A DNA stretch of 64,000 bases from Rhizobiales bacterium 2SD (GTDB lineage: Bacteria; Pseudomonadota; Alphaproteobacteria; Rhizobiales; Beijerinckiaceae): assembly GCA_005502805.1 (NCBI GenBank), contig SCMY01000011.1, positions 62,001 to 126,000 of the forward strand, written 5' to 3'. The number at the start of each line of letters is the position of its first letter. The first letter of the stretch is position 1. Below the pieces are notes generated by a model. The model did not search any database and had not been told where the DNA came from. It saw nothing but the letters and a program-made list of their open reading frames with translations. The position numbers and the translations under genes were made by a program. Shown piece by piece: positions 52,316 to 60,605 of this stretch.

Positions 52316-53635
52316 ATGAGAAAATCATCTTCGGCCACTATCGGGGCATGCCTATGGCTCAGCCTGGCCGCGACAGGCGCTGCTTCTCAGGAGAATAAGA
52401 CGTATTTCGCACTCGGACCGGCACGTGCGGTCTACGCTACTCCTGCAGCGCCGACCAAAATCGCCTTTCTCGTCATCCATCGCACAGCCGACTACACCAC
52501 GCACGTCGCCTGCCAGGAACTGCCGAAGCGCGGCTTTGCAGCGCTCTGCATGAGCACGCGTTTCACGAACAATGAATTCCAAGTGGATTGGGACCGTATC
52601 GCACTCGATGTGAAGGCGGGAGTCGAGTTTCTGAGGAAACAAGCCGGGATTGAAAAAGTCATCCTGTTCGGTCATAGCGGCGGAGGACCGACCACAAGTT
52701 TCTTCCAGGCTGTCGCGGAAAACGGACTCGCGTTCTGTCAAGATCCGAAGAAGATTCTTCCTTGCCGCGATGACTTGACCAATCTGCCCAAAGCGGATGC
52801 GCTTGTGCTCGCTGACGCACATCCAGGGGTGCCGGTCATCCTGCTGCGCAGCCTGAACGGCTCGGTGATCAACGAAACGCCCGGCCGGTTCGACCCCGCG
52901 CTCGATCCGTATAATCCCGCCAATGGATACAGCCCCGCGGGATCATCTTCTTATCCGGAGGCCTTTCAGAAGCGCTATTTCGCCGCTCAATCGAACCGCA
53001 TGAATGCGCTAATCGAGGCCGCGCAGTCGCGGGTCAAGGCCATTCGGGAAGCGCGTATTCCATATCCGGACAACGACCTTCTTGCGATTCCGCATGGTGG
53101 GAATCCCGGTGCAGGCCCGGGCGGCGCATCCCAGCTCCACAGCCTCGACACATCCATCGCGCTACGCAAAACTCGCGAGCCGCAGAAGCTGCTGCGCAAC
53201 GATGGTTCGATCGCAAAGCAGATTGTCTCTTCCGTCAGTCCTCCTGAACTTGAGACGAAGGACTCGACGACGCGATTCAATACTGGGACGAAGATCCTGT
53301 CATTGCAGTCCTTCTTGAGCACACAGGCTGTCCGTTCCAGCAATTCACTAGACGGCATCGATCACTGCAGCAGCAATAACTCGACAGTTTGCGCCGTTCG
53401 TTCGATCCATGTGCCGCTGCTGGTAATGGGCATGGGTGGGTATCTCTTCATTCGCGATTCTGAGGAGGAATACGAAAACGCCGCCAGCACCGACAAGGAT
53501 CTAATCTTCATTGAAGGTGCAACACATGGTTTCACACCATGTATCACATGTTCGCCAAACGCGGCAGCCTATAGTAATAGTTTGCGCAATATGTTCGATT
53601 ATGTAAAAAAATGGGTGGATGAGCGAAAATTCTAA
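52316..53635 (+). CDS. Secreted alpha/beta-hydrolase-like protein
   Basis: This 439-residue protein has a Sec-type signal (ATIGACLWLSLAATGAASQ). The nucleophile elbow GHSGGGP is near residue 120 in VILFGHSGGGPTTSFF; a late His in IEGATHGFTPC near 405 could complete the triad. Cys residues are spaced as if for disulphides. I do not recognise a named family. It follows the cytoplasmic serine hydrolase by 40 bp and is the last gene before a hairpin, so it belongs to the importer operon and may act on the substrate outside the membrane. Confidence 0.75.
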   Translation: MRKSSSATIGACLWLSLAATGAASQENKTYFALGPARAVYATPAAPTKIAFLVIHRTADYTTHVACQELPKRGFAALCMSTRFTNNEFQVDWDRIALDVKAGVEFLRKQAGIEKVILFGHSGGGPTTSFFQAVAENGLAFCQDPKKILPCRDDLTNLPKADALVLADAHPGVPVILLRSLNGSVINETPGRFDPALDPYNPANGYSPAGSSSYPEAFQKRYFAAQSNRMNALIEAAQSRVKAIREARIPYPDNDLLAIPHGGNPGAGPGGASQLHSLDTSIALRKTREPQKLLRNDGSIAKQIVSSVSPPELETKDSTTRFNTGTKILSLQSFLSTQAVRSSNSLDGIDHCSSNNSTVCAVRSIHVPLLVMGMGGYLFIRDSEEEYENAASTDKDLIFIEGATHGFTPCITCSPNAAAYSNSLRNMFDYVKKWVDERKF

Positions 53636-53647
53636 AGGGGCGTTTTG

Positions 53648-53680
53648 AGTATGTGCGGCCTATAAAAAGCCGCACATACT
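53648..53680 (+). terminator. 12-bp perfect hairpin after the hydrolase gene
   Basis: AGTATGTGCGGC and GCCGCACATACT pair perfectly around a 9-base loop, 12 bp after the stop codon at 53635. The loop, not the tail, holds the A-run, so a plus-strand T-tail is lacking. The position at the end of a long operon still favours a transcription-end structure. Confidence 0.6.
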
Positions 53681-53983
53681 GAACCCAACAGCGCGAGGCT
53701 GCCTCACATACGTGACGCTCGATGGCCGCAGAATGGATCGCTTCTCAAAGATAAGGCCCTTCGCACAGAGTTAGGTGACGGCATGCTGGCCGTACACTTG
53801 TGATCCGAGGTCTTCGGAGCGATCCTGTCATCGACTTATTGGAGAACTGAGAATCGTTTAGCTTTGGCGCCTGCCGGAACAAGGGCTGTCGGCGACGACC
53901 ACATGCAACGAAGTCATGCTTGCAAGCCTAACAGCTTTGGCGAACTTCACGCTGTCGCCCCGGCCATTATCCCTCTCGGCAAC
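53681..53983. other. Intergenic region between convergent hydrolase and pca operons
   Basis: I find no gene, repeat copy or RNA in these 303 bp. Short frames overlapping the 3' end of pcaB on the other strand are shadows of that gene. One distant inverted pair, GGATCGCT (53735) with AGCGATCC (53818), is probably chance. Confidence 0.5.
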
Positions 53984-55123
53984 TCATCGTCTTTGTATCT
54001 TCAGCAACTCAACCAGCGCCGCGCTCTCGCCGATATCCGTGCCGACACCTGCCGCCGCGAGGTTGCGGGCGATTGCCGCCTCGTCGATCTCCAGCCCTTC
54101 CGCGACGGTCGCCATCGCTTCGGCCGCGCCGGCGGCGAGCAAGAAGAGCTCGGCCACGGCCGGGCCTTCCGCCTGCCAGCCGCCGAGCCCGCGTTCCTGC
54201 TCGGCCGGGAGGCCGGCGAGAATGCCGGCGACAAGGCCGGGCGCGCGCAAAGCGGCGGAAAGGGCGATCTGGCAGCCGGTCGGGTTGCGTTTGTGTGCCA
54301 TGGCGGAGGAGCCGCCGCGGCCGGGGATGGCGGGCTCACACGCCTCGCCGATTCCGTTCTGGGCGAGCAGCGAGACATCGCGCGCCATCTTGCCGAGCGC
54401 GCCGACGACGATAGCCAGCGCCGTGGCGGTGCCAGCGATGCCGCCGCGGCGGGCGTGCCAAGGCGCGGCGTCCGGCAGATCGAGCGCCGCGGCGAGGCGG
54501 GCCGCCACGGCGCCGCCCTTTCCGCCGAGCCCCGCGCGGGTGCCGGCGCCGCCGCCGAATTGCAACCTGGCCGCATCTTCGCCTTCGCGTCGCAAGCGCT
54601 CCGCCGCATCCGCGATTCCGGCCCGCCATTGCGCGATGCGCAGGCCGAAGCCGATCGGCAGTGCATCCTGCAGCAGGGTGCGGCCTATGGACGGGGTCGC
54701 GGCATGGCGTTGCGCCAGCGCGGCCAGCGCCGTGGCGACGCGTCGGAGATCGCTGTCGAACAGGGTCGATGCCGCTCGGATCTGGCAGGATAGCACTGTG
54801 TCGGCGACATCCTGGCTGGTCGCACCGTTGTGCAGAGCCCTGGCCGGCGCTTCGGGCAGGGCCGCACGCAGCCGCGCCACCAGCGGGATCGCGAGCGTGC
54901 CGGCGAGCGCCGCTTCCTCGGCGAGTTCGGCAGGATCGATGACGATCGTGGCGCAGAGCTTCGCAATCGCATCGGCCGCGTCGGCGCCGATCAGCCCTTC
55001 GGCCGCTTCGGCGCGGGCGAGCGCAGCCTCAAACGCCAGTGCATGCCGCATGGTCGCTGCATCGTCGAAGACGGCCAGCATTGCGTTGGTCGTCGCCGGC
55101 CGGCTTCTGAGCAGATGGCTCAC
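53984..55123 (-). CDS. pcaB: 3-carboxy-cis,cis-muconate cycloisomerase
   Basis: This 379-residue fumarase/aspartase superfamily enzyme converts 3-carboxy-cis,cis-muconate to 4-carboxymuconolactone in the protocatechuate branch of the beta-ketoadipate pathway. The superfamily signature GRGGSSAMAHKRNPTGC is near residue 262, and ALHNGATSQDVADT near 95 holds the conserved His-Asn. It is shorter than the Pseudomonas enzyme (about 450) at the C-terminus, as is usual in alphaproteobacteria. It begins in an ATGA overlap with pcaJ and is the last gene of the pca operon. Confidence 0.93.
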   Translation of the reverse strand: MSHLLRSRPATTNAMLAVFDDAATMRHALAFEAALARAEAAEGLIGADAADAIAKLCATIVIDPAELAEEAALAGTLAIPLVARLRAALPEAPARALHNGATSQDVADTVLSCQIRAASTLFDSDLRRVATALAALAQRHAATPSIGRTLLQDALPIGFGLRIAQWRAGIADAAERLRREGEDAARLQFGGGAGTRAGLGGKGGAVAARLAAALDLPDAAPWHARRGGIAGTATALAIVVGALGKMARDVSLLAQNGIGEACEPAIPGRGGSSAMAHKRNPTGCQIALSAALRAPGLVAGILAGLPAEQERGLGGWQAEGPAVAELFLLAAGAAEAMATVAEGLEIDEAAIARNLAAAGVGTDIGESAALVELLKIQRR

Positions 55124-55785
55124 GCAGCCTTCTCGGTGAGTGCCGTAGCTACCGCGAATGGCGCGCCGGTCTTGGCCCTGACCTCGTCGAGGCTGACGCC
55201 GGGCGCGAGCTCGATCAGGGTCAAGCCACCGCCATTGGCCTTGTCGCAGGTCATCACGCAGAGATCGGTGATGATCATGTCGACGACGCCCGCGCCGGTC
55301 AGCGGCAGCGAGCAGCGCTCCAGCACCTTGGATTCGCCCGCCTTGTTGGCGTGCTCCATCACGACGATGACCTTCTTGACGCCGGCGACGAGGTCCATCG
55401 CGCCGCCCATGCCCTTCACCATCTTGCCGGGGATGGTCCAGTTGGCGATGTCGCCATTCGCAGCTACTTCCATGGCGCCGAGGATGGTGAGATCGATATG
55501 GCCGCCACGGATCATCGCGAAGGAGTCGGCCGAGGAGAAGAAGCTCGAGCTCGGCAGGGTGGTGATGGTCTGCTTGCCGGCATTGATCAGGTCCGGGTCG
55601 GCCTCGCCCTCGTAGGGGAAGGGACCGATGCCGAGCAGGCCGTTCTCCGATTGCAGCGTGACGTTCACGCCCTCGGGGATGTAATTCGCCACCAGCGTCG
55701 GGATGCCGATGCCGAGATTGACGTAGAACCCGTCCTGCAATTCCTTGGCGGCGCGGGCGGCGATCTCTTCGCGGGTCCAGGCCAT
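55120..55785 (-). CDS. pcaJ: 3-oxoadipate CoA-transferase subunit B
   Basis: This 221-residue subunit carries the catalytic Glu in LQSENGLLGIGPFP near residue 50, the class I CoA-transferase motif. It transfers CoA from succinyl-CoA to 3-oxoadipate together with PcaI. The N-terminal VNLGIGIPTLVANY is the usual beginning. Its start overlaps the pcaI stop by one base (TGATG), and its end overlaps pcaB. Confidence 0.93.
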   Translation of the reverse strand: MAWTREEIAARAAKELQDGFYVNLGIGIPTLVANYIPEGVNVTLQSENGLLGIGPFPYEGEADPDLINAGKQTITTLPSSSFFSSADSFAMIRGGHIDLTILGAMEVAANGDIANWTIPGKMVKGMGGAMDLVAGVKKVIVVMEHANKAGESKVLERCSLPLTGAGVVDMIITDLCVMTCDKANGGGLTLIELAPGVSLDEVRAKTGAPFAVATALTEKAA

Positions 55786-56495
55786 CAGGCTGCCTCCCTC
55801 TTGCGCTCGGTCAGCTTCTCGATGCGCTTCTCGTTGATCGTGCTTTTGATGACGCGGTCGACATAGATGCCGGGGGTGTGGATCGCCTCCGGATCGAGCG
55901 AGCCAACCGGGACGATCTCCTCGACCTCGGCCACCGTCACCTTGCCGGCGGTCGCCATGTTAGGATTGAAGTTCCGCGCCGTCTTCCGATAGACGAGGTT
56001 GCCGGCCGTGTCGGCCTTCCAGGCCTTGACGATGGCGAGATCGGCCTTGAGCCAGGTCTCGCGGACATAGAGCGCGCCCTCGAACTCCTCGACCGGCTTG
56101 CCCTCGGCGACGACGGTGCCGACGCCGGTCTTGGTGTAGAAGGCCGGGATGCCGGCGCCGCCCGCGCGGATGCGCTCGGCCAGCGTGCCTTGCGGGTTGA
56201 GCTCCAGCTCCAGCTCGCCGGAGAGATATTGCTGCTCGAACAGCTTGTTCTCGCCGACATAGGACGCGATCATCTTCTTGATCTGCCGCGTCTCGAGCAG
56301 CATCCAAAGCCCGAATCCGTCCGCACCGGCATTGTTCGAGATGACGGTCAGATCCTTGACGCCGGAATCGCGGATCTCGGGGATCAGGCTCTCGGGGTTG
56401 CCGGACAGGCCGAAGCCGCCGGACATGATCGTCATGCCGTCGAAGAGCAGGCCATCGAGCGCCGCCTTCGAGCTGTCATAGATCTTGTTCGCCAT
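55785..56495 (-). CDS. pcaI: 3-oxoadipate CoA-transferase subunit A
   Basis: This 236-residue CoA-binding subunit has SGGFGLSGNPESLIPEI near residue 25 (glycine-rich CoA motif), GAGIPAFYTKTGVGT near 115 and ends with a basic region. It forms the alpha2beta2 enzyme with PcaJ. It lies 53 bp downstream of the thiolase gene in the same operon. Confidence 0.93.
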   Translation of the reverse strand: MANKIYDSSKAALDGLLFDGMTIMSGGFGLSGNPESLIPEIRDSGVKDLTVISNNAGADGFGLWMLLETRQIKKMIASYVGENKLFEQQYLSGELELELNPQGTLAERIRAGGAGIPAFYTKTGVGTVVAEGKPVEEFEGALYVRETWLKADLAIVKAWKADTAGNLVYRKTARNFNPNMATAGKVTVAEVEEIVPVGSLDPEAIHTPGIYVDRVIKSTINEKRIEKLTERKREAA

Positions 56496-56548
56496 CCAAT
56501 CCCTCGTCTTTGTGGTCGGCCGATCCTAGAGCAGATCGCCCTGTCCTG

Positions 56549-57757
56549 TCAGACCCGTTCCAGCGCAATCGCGATGCCCTGCCCTACGCCGATGCACATG
56601 GTGGCGAGCGCGCGTCTCTTGCCGGTCAGCGACAATTCGAGCGCAGCCGTGCCGGCGATGCGGGCGCCGGACATGCCGAGCGGGTGCCCAAGCGCGATGG
56701 CGCCGCCATTCGGGTTCACGAAATCCGCATCCTCCCGAATGCCGAGATCGCGCAACACCGCGATTCCCTGCGAGGCGAAGGCCTCGTTGAGCTCGACGAT
56801 ATCGAAATCCGTCGGCTTCAGGCCGAGACGCTCGCAGAGCTTGCGGGTCGCCGGGATCGGGCCGAGACCCATCACACGGGGCGCGACGCCGGCCGCAGCG
56901 CCGCCGAGGACCCGCGCCAGCGGGGTCAGCCCATATTTCGCCGCCGCCTTCTCGGACGCGAGGATCAGCGCCGCCGCGCCGTCGTTGACGCCCGAGGCAT
57001 TGCCGGCGGTGACGGTGCCGCCTTCCTTCTTGAACGGCGTCGGCAGCTTCGCCAGCTTCTCCAGCGTGGTGTCGCCGCGCGGATGCTCGTCGATCTCGAC
57101 GACGACCGGGTCGCCTTTCCGCTGCGGGATCGCGACCGGCACGATCTCCTTCGCCAGCCGGCCGTTGCCCTGAGCGGCGACTGCCTTCTGCTGCGAGCGC
57201 AGGGCGAAGACGTCTTGATCGGCGCGATTGATCTGGCAATCGGCAGCGACGTTCTCGCCGGTCTCCGGCATGGAATCGACGCCGTACTGCTTTTTCATTA
57301 GCGGGTTGATGAAGCGCCAGCCGATGGTGGTGTCGTGGATCTCGGCGTGGCGCGAGAAGGCGCTCTCGGCCTTGGGCAGCACGAACGGCGCCCGCGACAT
57401 GCTCTCGACGCCGCCGGCGATCATCAGTTCGGCCTCGCCGGCTCGGATCGCGCGGGCGGCCGCGATGACGGCGTCCATGCCCGAGCCACACAGCCGGTTG
57501 ATCGTCGTGCCCGGCACCTCCTTCGGCAGGCCGGCCAGCAGCAGCGACATGCGCGCGACGTTGCGGTTGTCCTCGCCCGCCTGATTGGCGCAGCCGAAGA
57601 TGACGTCGTCGACGGCGTCGAAATCGACGCCCGTGTGCCGCTCGATCAGCGCCTTCAGCGGCACGGCGCCGAGATCGTCGGGCCGCACGGCCGAGAGCGA
57701 GCCGCCGAACCGGCCGATCGACGTGCGGAGATAGGCACAGATGAAGGCTTCACTCAT
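56549..57757 (-). CDS. pcaF: 3-oxoadipyl-CoA thiolase
   Basis: This 402-residue thiolase splits 3-oxoadipyl-CoA into succinyl-CoA and acetyl-CoA, the last step. The nucleophilic Cys is in INRLCGSGMDAV near residue 90, and the acid-base His and second Cys are in IALGHPLGMSGAR near 355 and CIGVGQG near 388. The start is taken at 57757 (MSEAFICAYLRT), which matches the family; an upstream frame to 57790 adds eleven residues. Confidence 0.93.
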   Translation of the reverse strand: MSEAFICAYLRTSIGRFGGSLSAVRPDDLGAVPLKALIERHTGVDFDAVDDVIFGCANQAGEDNRNVARMSLLLAGLPKEVPGTTINRLCGSGMDAVIAAARAIRAGEAELMIAGGVESMSRAPFVLPKAESAFSRHAEIHDTTIGWRFINPLMKKQYGVDSMPETGENVAADCQINRADQDVFALRSQQKAVAAQGNGRLAKEIVPVAIPQRKGDPVVVEIDEHPRGDTTLEKLAKLPTPFKKEGGTVTAGNASGVNDGAAALILASEKAAAKYGLTPLARVLGGAAAGVAPRVMGLGPIPATRKLCERLGLKPTDFDIVELNEAFASQGIAVLRDLGIREDADFVNPNGGAIALGHPLGMSGARIAGTAALELSLTGKRRALATMCIGVGQGIAIALERV

Positions 57758-57811
57758 GTCGTCGCTACTCTGCTTCCTGTCGGATCGCATACCGGCTGCG
57801 ATATGCCGTCT

Positions 57812-58441
57812 TCAGATGTCGAAGAAAACCGTTTCGCCTTCGCCCTGCAGGCGGATGTCGAAAGTGTAGACCGGCATGCCCGCCTCGTCCTCGCTGCGGG
57901 TCGCGATCAGCGTCGGGACGCGCACGCGGTGCTCGATGCGGGCGAGGATCGGGTCGGCGGCGTTGGCCGCTTCCTCGTCGCCGAAATAGAGCCGCGTGTG
58001 CAGGCCGATATTGATGCCGCGCGCCACGATCCAGACGGTGATGTGCGGCGCCATCGGCCGGCCGTCGAAATAGGGCACGATGCCGGGCTTCACCGTCTCG
58101 AAGCGATAGACGCCGGTCGTGCCGTCGACGGGCTGGCGGAACCAGCCGGGGAAATGCGGATCGGCCTCGCCACGGCGCTCGCCCTGGCCGGGATAGAGGC
58201 CCTGGGCATCGGCCTGCCAGATCTCGATCAGCGCGTCCTTGATCGGCGTGCCCGAGCCGTCGAAGATGCGGCCGGTGACGGCGATGCGCTCGCCCTTCAC
58301 CTCCGGCGCCAGCGGCTGCGAGCCGAGATCGTGCGGGTAGACGCCCCCGATGCCGGAGAAGTTCGGCGTGGCGCCGATATGGACATAGGGACCGGCCGTC
58401 TGCGACGGGCTTTCCCTGAGGCGGCGGAGCGATTGGACCAT
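57812..58441 (-). CDS. pcaG: Protocatechuate 3,4-dioxygenase alpha subunit
   Basis: This 209-residue subunit of the intradiol dioxygenase lacks the iron ligands itself but forms the active site with PcaH. It has SPSQTAGPYVHIG near residue 11, GRIFDGSGTPIKDALIEIWQ near 55 and MAPHITVWIVARGIN near 130. Its start overlaps the pcaH stop by one base (58441). Confidence 0.94.
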   Translation of the reverse strand: MVQSLRRLRESPSQTAGPYVHIGATPNFSGIGGVYPHDLGSQPLAPEVKGERIAVTGRIFDGSGTPIKDALIEIWQADAQGLYPGQGERRGEADPHFPGWFRQPVDGTTGVYRFETVKPGIVPYFDGRPMAPHITVWIVARGINIGLHTRLYFGDEEAANAADPILARIEHRVRVPTLIATRSEDEAGMPVYTFDIRLQGEGETVFFDI

Positions 58442-59184
58442 CAGTTGCCCTCCATCCGGTTCTCGAACAGGGTCGAGCGGCGACCGCGCAGGACGATGTC
58501 GAACTTGTAGACCATCGTGTCCATCGGCAGCGTCGCCTCGCGGTCGAGCGCCGCGACCAGCCGCTCCACCGCCTCGCGGCTAGGGATGCCCATCACGATC
58601 GGGCACTGCCAGATCATCGGATCGCCCTCGAAATACATCTGGGTGATCAGCCGCTGCGCGAAGGCGTGGCCGAAGACCGAGAAATGGATATGCGCCGGGC
58701 GCCAGTCGTTGACGCCGTTCGGCCAGGGATAGGGGCCGGGCTTGATGGTGCGGAACCAGTAGCGGCCCTCGTCATCGGTGATGGTGCGCCCGCAACCGCC
58801 GAAATTCGGATCGATGGCGGCGAGGTAGGTTTCCTTCTTGTGGCGATAGCGGCCGCCGGCATTGGCCTGCCAGAACTCGACCAGCGCGCCGCGCACGGGC
58901 CGCGCATCCTCGTCCAGCACCTGGCCGTGCACGATGATGCGCGGGCCGATCGGCTCGCCCGTCTGGGAGTAGTTCAGGATCAGGTCGTTATCGAGCGGCC
59001 CCAGCATGTCGTGGCCGAAGACCGGGCCGGTCATCTCCGAGATCGTATTGCCGAGAGACAATAAGGCCTTCTGCGGCGAACGCAGCACCGAGGTCTTGTA
59101 GTTCGGCGTGAAGGCCGGCGGATGCCAGCTTCGGTCACGCTGATAGAACGAGCCGCCCTGATGGCTCGAATTTTCATTGCGCAT
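58441..59184 (-). CDS. pcaH: Protocatechuate 3,4-dioxygenase beta subunit
   Basis: This 247-residue iron-bearing subunit cleaves protocatechuate between the two hydroxyl groups to 3-carboxy-cis,cis-muconate. The non-haem ferric iron ligands are two Tyr (GGRYRHKKETY near residue 112, KPGPYPWP near 150) and two His (RPAHIHFSVFG near 164), all present. The upstream gap to pcaC is 139 bp, but the genes are collinear and likely one operon. Confidence 0.95.
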   Translation of the reverse strand: MRNENSSHQGGSFYQRDRSWHPPAFTPNYKTSVLRSPQKALLSLGNTISEMTGPVFGHDMLGPLDNDLILNYSQTGEPIGPRIIVHGQVLDEDARPVRGALVEFWQANAGGRYRHKKETYLAAIDPNFGGCGRTITDDEGRYWFRTIKPGPYPWPNGVNDWRPAHIHFSVFGHAFAQRLITQMYFEGDPMIWQCPIVMGIPSREAVERLVAALDREATLPMDTMVYKFDIVLRGRRSTLFENRMEGN

Positions 59185-59323
59185 GGCAGCGCCTCCCTCC
59201 CTGTAGCGTCTCTCGTCGAACGGGCTGCCAGCTTGCGACGAGATCGGCCCGCCTGGTCTTGATCTGGCTCAATCCCCGCCGCTCCCGCCCTCAGCGCGAG
59301 CGACCGCGACGGGGTCGTCGGAT

Positions 59324-59719
59324 TCAGCCCGCCTTGCCGTCCTTCATCTCGGCATAGGCTGCCCTAGCGATCTTGAAGGCATGGTTGGCCGCCGGCACGC
59401 CGGCATAGATCGCCACATGCAACAGCGCTTCCTTGATGTCCTCCATGCTCGCGCCGGTGTTGCGCGTCGCCCGGACGTGCATCGCGACCTCGTCGTGATG
59501 GCCGAGCGCGGCGAGCAGGGCGATGGTCAGCATCGAGCGCTCGCGCTTGCTGATGGTGTCGCGCGACCAGACCGTGCCCCAGGCGCTCTCGGTGATGAGC
59601 TGCTGGAAATCGGCGGTGAAGAGATCGGTGTTGGCGACGGCCGCATCGACATAGCGCTCGCCGAGCACGGAACGGCGGGTCGCCATGCCCTGGGTATATC
59701 GGTCCTGTGCGTCAGCCAC
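59324..59719 (-). CDS. pcaC: 4-carboxymuconolactone decarboxylase
   Basis: This 131-residue small enzyme decarboxylates 4-carboxymuconolactone to 3-oxoadipate enol-lactone. It has the PcaC/AhpD-like fold with SAWGTVWSRDTISKRERSML near residue 45 and HVRATRNTGASMEDIKEALL near 80. The gene overlaps the pcaD stop by 8 bp. It is a stand-alone PcaC and not a PcaD-PcaC fusion (PcaL). Confidence 0.94.
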   Translation of the reverse strand: MADAQDRYTQGMATRRSVLGERYVDAAVANTDLFTADFQQLITESAWGTVWSRDTISKRERSMLTIALLAALGHHDEVAMHVRATRNTGASMEDIKEALLHVAIYAGVPAANHAFKIARAAYAEMKDGKAG

Positions 59720-60506
59720 GTCCGTGCTTCTCCAGATGTTCCGTCACCAGCGCCAGCAGCCGCTCCGGCTGCTCGACCGGCGGAATGTGCCCGCAGCCGT
59801 CAATTAGCGCAAAGCGCGCATTCGGGATGCGCTCTGCCATCGCCCGCACCAGATCGGGCGGCGTCGACTGGTCGCCATCGCCAGCAACTGCCAGCGTCGG
59901 CACGCCGATGTTGCCGATGGCGGTCGTGAAATCGGCTTGGGCCAGTGCCTCGCAGGTCGATATATAGCCGTCGGCCGGTTGCCGCAGCAGCGCGTTGCGC
60001 CAGCCGGTGAGGTCGTCCGGCCGCTCGGCCCGAAAGGCCGGCGTGAACCAGCGCTCCATCACGTGATCGGCAATGGCCGCTATGCCGCCGGCGCGGACGG
60101 CGTCGATCCGCGCATTCCAGCTGTCGGCCGTACCGACCTTGGGAGCGGTGTCGGCCAAAACCAGCGCCGAGAGGCGCTCCGGTGCGCGCACCGCCAGATC
60201 CTGCCCGATCAGCCCGCCGATCGAAAGCCCTACCAGGGCGAAACGCCAGAGGCCGATATGGTCGGCAAGGGCGACGAGGTCATCGGTGAAGTCGGCTATG
60301 GCATAGGGACCCGCTGGCACCTCGGACAGGCCGTGGCCGCGCTTGTCGTAGACGACGACGCGCCATTCACGGGCCAGCGCGGCCGCTACCTCGTCCCAGA
60401 TCCGGAAATCTGTGCCGAGGGAATTGACCAGCACCACGGCCGCCGCCTCGCGCGGACCGCTTTCGCGCCAATGCACCAGCTCGCCGTCGATACGCGTGAA
60501 AGCCAT
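59712..60506 (-). CDS. pcaD: 3-oxoadipate enol-lactonase
   Basis: This 264-residue alpha/beta hydrolase opens 3-oxoadipate enol-lactone to 3-oxoadipate. It has oxyanion region VLVNSLGTDFRIWDEV near residue 22, nucleophile elbow VGLSIGGLIGQ near 97 and the catalytic His in GCGHIPPVEQPE near 238. The start is taken at 60506 (MAFTRIDGELVHW); a frame open to 60548 would run into the regulatory region. First gene of the pcaDCHGFIJB operon. Confidence 0.93.
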   Translation of the reverse strand: MAFTRIDGELVHWRESGPREAAAVVLVNSLGTDFRIWDEVAAALAREWRVVVYDKRGHGLSEVPAGPYAIADFTDDLVALADHIGLWRFALVGLSIGGLIGQDLAVRAPERLSALVLADTAPKVGTADSWNARIDAVRAGGIAAIADHVMERWFTPAFRAERPDDLTGWRNALLRQPADGYISTCEALAQADFTTAIGNIGVPTLAVAGDGDQSTPPDLVRAMAERIPNARFALIDGCGHIPPVEQPERLLALVTEHLEKHGRG

Positions 60507-60546
60507 GGAAAATCGTCCAGCCAATTGGAGATCAACAGCATGGACC

Positions 60547-60558
60547 AATCAATTGATT
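60547..60558. promoter_or_regulatory. Palindrome AATCAATTGATT in the pcaD-pcaQ intergenic region
   Basis: This perfect 12-bp palindrome lies 40 bp upstream of the pcaD start and 48 bp upstream of pcaQ. It does not match the PcaQ box. It could be a second operator, or form part of a -10 region; evidence is symmetry and location. Confidence 0.35.
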
Positions 60559-60586
60559 ATGTTAAATGGCATTATCGACGTTGAAA

Positions 60587-60602
60587 ATAACCTGCAGGTT
60601 AT
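60587..60602. promoter_or_regulatory. PcaQ-binding box
   Basis: ATAACC-TGCA-GGTTAT is a perfect 16-bp palindrome matching the PcaQ motif described in Sinorhizobium meliloti (ATAACC-N4-GGTTAA) in both half-sites except the last base. It lies 81 bp upstream of the pcaD start and 3 bp before the pcaQ ATG, suiting activation of pcaD and autoregulation of pcaQ. Confidence 0.85.
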
Positions 60603-60605
60603 CGT

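Noticed and set aside
53984..55139. Plus-strand frame of 407 codons covering pcaB
   Set aside because: Ser/Ala/Arg-rich shadow; pcaB on the minus strand has the full superfamily signature.
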